Assembly (NCBI GenBank): GCA_017507525.1
Contig: JAFWAT010000019.1
Location: 1 to 36,703 of the forward strand
Source of the DNA: Clostridia bacterium
Lineage (GTDB): Bacteria > Bacillota > Clostridia > UBA1381 > UBA9506
Direction of reading: 5' to 3'
Length of the DNA stretch: 36,703 nt
Part shown: piece by piece, positions 31,531 through 36,703 of the stretch
Layout of the letters: every line of letters begins with the position of its first letter
Position numbering within the stretch: position 1 is the first letter of the stretch
The notes under the pieces: model-generated
The model's input: the letters and a program-made list of their open reading frames with translations, nothing else
The model's database searches: none
Told to the model about the DNA's origin: nothing
Position numbers and translations under genes: made by a program

Positions 31531-32892
31531 ATGCTTAACTCAATGGAAATTATGGAAACCATTAAAATGATTTCCGAAGAGCATTTAGATATTCGTACTG
31601 TTACGATGGGTATCTCCCTTTTGTCCTGTACTGATGGCAGCGTGCAAAAGGTATGCGATAATGTGTATGAGAAAATTACCCGTCAGGCAGAAAAGCTTGT
31701 GGAAACGGCGGAGAATATTGAAACGGAATACGGGATTCCCATTATTAATAAACGTATTTCCGTGACACCGGCATCCATGCTTTTAGGAGCAAGCCAAAAT
31801 CCTGAGGATTTTGTGGCTTTGGCAAAAGCCTTAGACCGTGCGGCGAAAACCACCGGTGTTAACTTTATCGGCGGATATTCTGCCTTAGTACATAAGGGAA
31901 TGAGCCTTGGCGATCAGGCGCTGATTGCTTCCATTCCTGAGGCGCTTTCAGTCACAGAACGGGTATGCTCCAGTGTGAATGTGGGCACAACCCGTGCCGG
32001 TATTAATATGGATGCGGTGGCACAGATGGGTCGTATCATTAAAGAAACGGCAGAGAAAACCAAAGCTCAGGACGGCTTTGGCTGTGCAAAGCTTGTTGTA
32101 TTTTGTAATGCGGTAGAGGATAACCCCTTTATGGCAGGTGCGTTTTGCGGCGTGGGTGAACCGGATGCGGTCATTAACGTGGGTGTTTCCGGTCCCGGCG
32201 TTGTCAAGTGTGCCTTAGAGCAGGTACGTGGTGCTGATTTTGGCGTGGTTGCAGAAACCATTAAGAAAACCGCCTTTAAAATTACCCGTATGGGTCAGCT
32301 TGTTGCGCAGGAGGCATCACGCCGTTTAGGCGTTCCCTTTGGCATTGTGGATTTATCCTTAGCACCAACCCCGGCTGTGGGTGACAGTGTTGCTTATATT
32401 TTAGAGGAAATGGGTCTTGAAAAGTGCGGTACGCATGGTACTACCGCAGCCCTTGCCCTGCTCAACGATGCGGTGAAAAAAGGCGGTGTTATGGCAAGCT
32501 CTTATGTAGGGGGTCTTTCCGGTGCCTTTATCCCCGTGAGTGAGGATGCCGGCATGATTGAGGCGGCAAAGCTTGGTGCCCTGTCACTTGATAAGCTGGA
32601 AGCCATGACCTGCGTTTGCTCTGTGGGTCTTGATATGATTTGCGTGCCCGGTGATACCACAGCAGAAACCATTTCGGCTATTATTGCTGATGAGGCGGCA
32701 ATCGGCATGGTGAATAACAAAACCACGGCGGTGCGTATTATCCCTGCCCCCGGCAAAAAGGTGGGGGACACGGTGGAATTCGGCGGTCTCCTTGGCACCG
32801 GTCCTGTGATGCCGGTGAACGCAAGCAGCAGTGCAGAGTTTATCCATCGCGGTGGACGGATACCGGCACCGATTCACAGCTTGAAGAATTAA
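31531..32892 (+). CDS. UPF0210 / DUF711 (PFL-like) family protein
   Basis: This 453-residue cytoplasmic protein belongs to a broadly conserved family with a pyruvate-formate-lyase-like barrel fold but no assigned reaction. It is glycine- and alanine-rich. Typical segments are [15 protein letters not shown] near the N-terminus, [78 protein letters not shown] and a C-terminal [13 protein letters not shown]. The AGGGAGG site is about 7 nt upstream. It pairs with the ACT gene before it and is closed by its own terminator. Confidence 0.93.
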   Translation: MLNSMEIMETIKMISEEHLDIRTVTMGISLLSCTDGSVQKVCDNVYEKITRQAEKLVETAENIETEYGIPIINKRISVTPASMLLGASQNPEDFVALAKALDRAAKTTGVNFIGGYSALVHKGMSLGDQALIASIPEALSVTERVCSSVNVGTTRAGINMDAVAQMGRIIKETAEKTKAQDGFGCAKLVVFCNAVEDNPFMAGAFCGVGEPDAVINVGVSGPGVVKCALEQVRGADFGVVAETIKKTAFKITRMGQLVAQEASRRLGVPFGIVDLSLAPTPAVGDSVAYILEEMGLEKCGTHGTTAALALLNDAVKKGGVMASSYVGGLSGAFIPVSEDAGMIEAAKLGALSLDKLEAMTCVCSVGLDMICVPGDTTAETISAIIADEAAIGMVNNKTTAVRIIPAPGKKVGDTVEFGGLLGTGPVMPVNASSSAEFIHRGGRIPAPIHSLKN

Positions 32893-32893
32893 C

Positions 32894-32931
32894 AAAAACC
32901 GGCGTAGATATATCGCTACGTCGGTTTTTTT
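32894..32931 (+). terminator. Terminator after the UPF0210 gene
   Basis: The 14-bp arms AAAAACCGGCGTAG (32894-32907) and CTACGTCGGTTTTT (32916-32929), with one G-U pair, are followed by T to 32931. Confidence 0.82.
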
Positions 32932-32955
32932 GTTGCGGTTTTATATTCTTATTTT

Positions 32956-33026
32956 GTAGGGGAGGGCTTCCATGCCCTCCCGTATTTTTGCATTATTTTT
33001 GGGAGGGCGCAGAGACCCTCCCCTAC
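32956..33026. repeat. REP/BIME-like double palindrome
   Basis: A 71-bp element is built as two head-to-head hairpins: 32960-32981 (GGGAGGGC / GCCCTCCC) and 33001-33022 (GGGAGGG / CCCTCCC). The outer ends GTAGGGGAGGG (32956-32966) and CCCTCCCCTAC (33016-33026) are also exact complements. It lies between the UPF0210 terminator and the 3' end of a HAD gene, the usual intergenic place of BIMEs. Its GTAGGGG head is shared with the palindromes inside the two RAYT relics. Confidence 0.8.
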
Positions 33027-33031
33027 TTTTT

Positions 33032-33592
33032 TTATTTCCAATCTGTAACTTTTTCCCCTTTGACAAGATAAGCCTTTTGTGCCAGTTTTGCCATTGGGGT
33101 ATCGGAGTAAGAGTCAGAATAAAATTCCTCTACGCAGGCGTCGGGGAAAACTTCTCGAAAGCGGCGGACCTTTTCCTCTCCATGGCAGTTTTCACCGGCG
33201 TGTTTTCCGGTTTTAGCGTCCACGGGGGAAGCCAACAGGTGCTGCAAACCCAACATCTTGCAAGCGGGTTCTAAAAAGAATTCCGGAGAAGCGGAGATAA
33301 TCACGTCATCTGGCTTTTGTTGTGCTATGTAGAAAGCTTTTACCTTGTGGATGTTTTTCTCCCAGAAATCTAACAGTGCTTTGTCCATATCGGTGACGTC
33401 TTGAAAATATTCATAAAAAATTTCTTTCATTTGGGTTTTGGTAATGGTGTGAAGCACATAATGCCGGCAAAACGCACCAAGCTGGCGGGGGAGACGGAAG
33501 AATATTTTTTTATAACGCAAAAGACAGAACAGGTAAAAATCCGTACTGCTGTCACTTTTATAAATAGTTTTGTCAAAATCGTAACAGTTCAT
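33032..33592 (-). CDS. HAD-superfamily phosphatase, subclass IB (SerB-like)
   Basis: This 186-residue protein has HAD motif I YDFDKTIYKSDSS at the extreme N-terminus, motif II VIISASPEF, Lys of motif III in GEEKVRRF, and motif IV as YSDSYSDTPMAKLA. A helical cap lies between motifs I and II, as in phosphoserine phosphatase. Related proteins dephosphorylate serine phosphate, phospholipid head groups or sugar phosphates, and the substrate is not readable here. I start at the ATG at 33592 (MNCYDFDKT), which has GGAGG 4 nt upstream. It has its own consensus promoter. Confidence 0.87.
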   Translation of the reverse strand: MNCYDFDKTIYKSDSSTDFYLFCLLRYKKIFFRLPRQLGAFCRHYVLHTITKTQMKEIFYEYFQDVTDMDKALLDFWEKNIHKVKAFYIAQQKPDDVIISASPEFFLEPACKMLGLQHLLASPVDAKTGKHAGENCHGEEKVRRFREVFPDACVEEFYSDSYSDTPMAKLAQKAYLVKGEKVTDWK

Positions 33593-33622
33593 AATGCCTC
33601 CGGAAATGAAAATGTTATCTTC

Positions 33623-33651
33623 ATTATATGGTACTAATGGGCGGTTGTCAA
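33623..33651 (-). promoter_or_regulatory. Consensus promoter of the HAD-IB gene
   Basis: TTGACA (33646-33651) and TATAAT (33623-33628) on the minus strand are 17 bp apart, matching at all twelve positions. The -35 touches the end of the terminator at 33651-33690. Confidence 0.83.
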
Positions 33652-33690
33652 GCATAAAAAAGCGGCGCAGTGCGCCGCTTTTTTTATGCT
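33651..33690 (-). terminator. Terminator of the phosphohexomutase gene
   Basis: A G+C-rich stem AGCGGCGCA / TGCGCCGCT is extended by A/T pairs to about 19 bp per arm with one extra T. Six T follow the G+C stem on the minus strand. The stop codon of the mutase gene lies inside the repeat. Confidence 0.82.
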
Positions 33691-35402
33691 AATAATTCTT
33701 TATATGCTTTTTTTAGTTCGTGGAGCTTTTCTTGGCTGTCTTCATAGCTTGTGCCTACGACGCAGCTATAGAGCTTGATTTTCGGCTCGGTACCGGAGGG
33801 ACGCAAGATAAAGAATCCGCCACCGGAGAGTTCAAAATATAAAACATTGGAAGGCTCATAGCTAAGCGCTTCTTTCTTACCGGTGACATAGTCTAAACGG
33901 AAGCCCTCTTGATAGTTTCTAAAGGCTGTAATTTGGGTATCTCCAATGGTACGGAACGGGTTTTCGGCAACCTTTTCCAACATGGCATTCATGCGTTCCA
34001 TGCCGTCAATGCCTTCCATATACAGAGATTCGGTATTTTCAAGGAAATAACCGTAGGTTTCGTATATATCTGTTAAGGCATCTGCCAGGGTTTTACCTTG
34101 CTTTTTATAAAATGCAGCGGCTTCACATACTAAAAGTGCCGCGCTGACGGCATCCTTATCCCGGGCATATGTGCCGGGGAGGTAGCCGTAGCTTTCTTCA
34201 AAACCAAACAGATATTCACCGCCATCGGGGTTTTGTTCATGGTCTTTCATGATGCCGGCAATAAATTTAAAGCCGGTATAGACCTGATACAGCTTCACGC
34301 CGTGCGCCTTTGTGATGGGCTCCAGCATGTTAGTGGATACAATGGTGCTGACGACATAATCCTCCGGTTTTAGGTTCTTTTTCTGAGAAAGAATGTATTC
34401 TGTGAGGAGCACACCGGTTTGATTACCGTTAATAATCTGATAGCCGCCATCCTTTTTACATAAAACACCTATGCGGTCAGAATCAGGGTCTGTGCCGATG
34501 ATGATGTCAGCGTCCTTTTCCATGGCAAGCCGGGTTGCCATTTCAAAACCCTCAGGGTCTTCCGGATTCGGGGATTTAACCGTGGAGAAGTTCGGGTCTT
34601 TTACTGCCTGCTCGGGAACCGGAAAGACCTGTGAAAAGCCCATTTCGGTAAGGGCACGCATCACCGGCTTGTAACCTGTGCCGTGGAATGGCGTGTAAAC
34701 GATTTTTAAATCATCTTTCATTTCATTTATGACGGCAGGATTTTTCACGCATGCCTTTACAGCAGCCATGTAAGGCTGTAACACATCCTCGCCGATGACT
34801 TGCAAAAGACCGCTGTCTTGTGCATCTTGCATGCTTGTATATTTGACGCCGGTAAACATGTCGATTTGCTGGATAAAGGATAAAACGGTTGCAGAATCTT
34901 TGGTGTTCATCTGGGCGCCGTCTTCACCATACACTTTGTAGCCGTTATATTTTGCCGGATTGTGGCTGGCAGTAATCATGATACCGGAGGCCGTGTTGAG
35001 ATAACGAACGGCAAAGGAAAGAGCAGGAGTTGGCTGCATTTCGCTGTAAATGAAAACACGAATGCCGTTTGCAACCAGCACACAGGCGGCTTCCCATGCA
35101 AACTCCTCAGAGTAATGCCGGCAGTCATAGGATATGGCAACACCGCGTTTTGCAAAGGCCTCCCCTTTTTGCAAAATATAAGAAGCGAGCCCTTGGGTAG
35201 CACGGCGCACGGTGTAAATGTTCATGCGGTTGGTTCCTGCCCCTAAAATGCCTCGAAGCCCCGCTGTGCCAAACTCTAAATTTTTATAAAAACGTTCTTC
35301 AATTTCTTTTTCGTTATCTGCAATGTCTAAAAGCTCAGCTTTTGTTACGTTGTCAGCTAACGAGCACCATTCATTATAGCGCTCCTTATATTCTTTTTTC
35401 AT
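33684..35402 (-). CDS. Phosphoglucomutase / phosphomannomutase family protein
   Basis: This alpha-D-phosphohexomutase interconverts hexose-1- and hexose-6-phosphates through a phosphoserine. In the 572-residue form, domain 1 holds GTAGLRGILGAGTNRMN and the active Ser in TASHNPAKYNGYKVY. The Mg-binding loop is GTDPDSDRIGV. The sugar loop is FGFEESYGYLPG, and domain 4 has RPSGTEPKIKLY. The length fits the long PgcA-type group that supplies glucose-1-phosphate for wall or storage polymers. I prefer the ATG at 35402 (MKKEYKERY). AAAGGA lies 11 nt upstream but abuts the alternative ATG at 35414. The open frame reaches 35429. It follows the PBP gene by about 40 bp with no terminator between, so co-transcription is likely. 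Confidence 0.92.
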   Translation of the reverse strand: MKKEYKERYNEWCSLADNVTKAELLDIADNEKEIEERFYKNLEFGTAGLRGILGAGTNRMNIYTVRRATQGLASYILQKGEAFAKRGVAISYDCRHYSEEFAWEAACVLVANGIRVFIYSEMQPTPALSFAVRYLNTASGIMITASHNPAKYNGYKVYGEDGAQMNTKDSATVLSFIQQIDMFTGVKYTSMQDAQDSGLLQVIGEDVLQPYMAAVKACVKNPAVINEMKDDLKIVYTPFHGTGYKPVMRALTEMGFSQVFPVPEQAVKDPNFSTVKSPNPEDPEGFEMATRLAMEKDADIIIGTDPDSDRIGVLCKKDGGYQIINGNQTGVLLTEYILSQKKNLKPEDYVVSTIVSTNMLEPITKAHGVKLYQVYTGFKFIAGIMKDHEQNPDGGEYLFGFEESYGYLPGTYARDKDAVSAALLVCEAAAFYKKQGKTLADALTDIYETYGYFLENTESLYMEGIDGMERMNAMLEKVAENPFRTIGDTQITAFRNYQEGFRLDYVTGKKEALSYEPSNVLYFELSGGGFFILRPSGTEPKIKLYSCVVGTSYEDSQEKLHELKKAYKELLA

Positions 35403-35443
35403 CGGGCAATTCATCCTTTCGGTGCTCAATCAATCGGAGCCTT

Positions 35444-36703
35444 TTACTCACTCCACATTATTTCTTCGTCCGCCGGTGGTGGCGTAACGGGTGCTATCGG
35501 TGCAGGTTGCTGGGGTGCGGGATTCGCAGGGGTCCCTACCCCAGGTTCACTTCCGGTGCCGGAAGCGTTCCCTGCTTCAGGCGTGAGAGACGGATTTACC
35601 ACTTCACCTTCAGCAGGCGGATTGCTTGCCCCTGTACCGGGTGCTGTTTCGTTTAAGCCCAGATCTTCATTTTCAATGGTTTCATCAATTAAATCTTCCG
35701 GATCTGTTTCTTCCTCGTGAGAATAACAAAAGCTGCTGGGCTGCGTACCGGATTTAAAGTATTCCGTTCGTTTGTTTTCACAGGTGCCGGTGGCGATTCT
35801 GCCGCTTTCCTGACACACAACTCTCGAAACCATACCGTCCGGCACGGGGATTTTATTAATTGTTTCATTCTGGTGAATTTTCGTCATAACCTGTCTCCAA
35901 GCGTTTGTGCAGGGGTTGTACATGCCGCTCATGGACTTGGGACTATCGTAACCGGACCAGACAACGCCAACATAATTCGGCGTAAAGCCGGCAAACCAAC
36001 GGTCGATGTCGTGGTCGGTTGTACCGGTCTTGCCGGCAGAAAATACATTGCCTAACCGTGCGGCAGTACCGGTACCATAATCTACAACGCCGGAAAGCAT
36101 ATGCACCATGGAGTAAGCGGTTGTCTCGCTCATTGCACGAACCGTTTTGGGCTTGTTCTCTAAAATAACACGGCCGCTGGAGTCTACAACTTTAGTATAT
36201 GTGGTTGGTGTTGTATATATACCATTGTTTACAAAGCTTGAATAAGCAGCGGTCATCTCTAAAACGGAAACACCGTCTGTTAAACCGCCTAAGCCTAATG
36301 AACTTAAATACTTGTCAGTATGAATTTCTCCGTCAGCACGTTTTTCAGAGCTGACTAAAGTTGTAAAACCTAACCGCTTTGTCATAAAATCAAAGGAACG
36401 GTCAACGCCCAGTTTATCCAGTATACGAACAGCCGGTGTATTACGGGATTTTTCCAGTGCCACCCGTGCTGTGATGGGACCCATAAACGACCCATCGGCG
36501 TTTTTAGGGGTCCAGTTACCAATGCGAATGGCTGTATCGTGTACCACAGTTGCCGGCGTAATCACACCGTATTCAATAGCCGGCGCGTAAACAGCAAGCG
36601 GCTTGATAGAGGAGCCGGGCTGACGCAGGGACTGTGTTGCACGGTTTAAAACACGGTTGCCGACTTTTTCGCCGCGACCGCCGACAATCCCCTTCACCTG
36701 ACC
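35444..36703 (-). CDS. Class A penicillin-binding protein, C-terminal part (partial)
   Basis: This is the transpeptidase end of a peptidoglycan synthase. The frame is open through the window edge at 36703, so the start and the glycosyltransferase domain lie outside. Within about 420 visible residues are GIVGG, the active-site SxxK as QPGSSIKPL, the SxN as KSRNTPAV, and the K-T-G box as SAGKTGTT. Then come the DRWFAGFTPNYVGVVWSGYD strand and a Cys-containing region (VCQESGRIATGTC). It ends with a long acidic and Pro/Gly/Ala-rich tail of about 100 residues. The family resembles PBP1A/PonA. The tail is low complexity and probably disordered outside the cell. Confidence 0.93.
   Translation of the reverse strand, partial: GQVKGIVGGRGEKVGNRVLNRATQSLRQPGSSIKPLAVYAPAIEYGVITPATVVHDTAIRIGNWTPKNADGSFMGPITARVALEKSRNTPAVRILDKLGVDRSFDFMTKRLGFTTLVSSEKRADGEIHTDKYLSSLGLGGLTDGVSVLEMTAAYSSFVNNGIYTTPTTYTKVVDSSGRVILENKPKTVRAMSETTAYSMVHMLSGVVDYGTGTAARLGNVFSAGKTGTTDHDIDRWFAGFTPNYVGVVWSGYDSPKSMSGMYNPCTNAWRQVMTKIHQNETINKIPVPDGMVSRVVCQESGRIATGTCENKRTEYFKSGTQPSSFCYSHEEETDPEDLIDETIENEDLGLNETAPGTGASNPPAEGEVVNPSLTPEAGNASGTGSEPGVGTPANPAPQQPAPIAPVTPPPADEEIMWSE

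Noticed and set aside
32956-33026. CRISPR-like array or second terminator
   Set aside because: There are only two inverted hairpins, with no regular direct repeats or spacers. The UPF0210 gene already has a terminator at 32894-32931, so a REP/BIME reading fits better.

Overview
The window comes from the chromosome of an anaerobic, spore-forming member of the Clostridia (Firmicutes). The grounds are an alpha/beta-type small acid-soluble spore protein, spoIIM next to xerD, spmA/spmB, a NAD-linked [FeFe] hydrogenase operon (hydC-hydB-hydA) behind a perfect Rex site, a tRNA-Phe T-box, an HPr kinase and strong Shine-Dalgarno sites. I cannot name the species from sequence alone. Almost everything is housekeeping or accessory metabolism. 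I see no prophage, CRISPR array, tRNA or rRNA.

Layout. 1-500: a promoter, a structured leader RNA holding a 16-codon cysteine-rich ORF, an intrinsic terminator, then a small DUF4177-like gene. 513-3600 (minus): argD-argF-GNAT-(RAYT relic), behind a promoter overlapped by two tandem ARG boxes. 3659-4018 (plus): SASP gene with a sigma-G-like promoter. 4058-6965 (minus): purA, spoIIM, xerD. 7105-8186 (plus): HAD phosphatase, then a second RAYT relic carrying a nonsense codon. 8178-12565 (minus): hydCBA operon with Rex operator. 12789-17036 (plus): truB, ribF, LCP protein, rsmA and a small lipoprotein. 17077-26479 (minus): the T-box leader, pheS-pheT-aroA-aroC-pheA-aroK, then spmA-spmB-flavin reductase behind their own sigma-E-like promoter. 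26487-31088 (minus): ATP-grasp protein, Cys-rich membrane protein, and the hprK-PHP-murB cluster, in which hprK is broken by one in-frame TAA. 31247-32931 (plus): ACT protein and UPF0210 protein. 32956-33026: a REP/BIME-like double palindrome. 33032-36703 (minus): HAD phosphatase, phosphohexomutase, and a penicillin-binding protein that runs off the window edge.

How the genes work together. The pheS-pheT-aroA-aroC-pheA-aroK run joins shikimate-to-phenylalanine synthesis and Phe-tRNA charging under one tRNA-Phe sensor. Hydrogenase expression appears tied to NADH/NAD+ through Rex, and arginine synthesis to arginine through ArgR. Sporulation genes (SASP, spoIIM, spmAB) are scattered singly among metabolic genes, two of the three with recognisable sporulation-sigma promoters.

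Most worth a second look: the leader RNA and micro-ORF at 71-261; the two RAYT relics in which a palindrome sits where the HUH catalytic core should be, plus the related palindromes at 32956-33026; the hprK nonsense codon; and the Cys-flanked four-helix membrane protein at 27880-28290.
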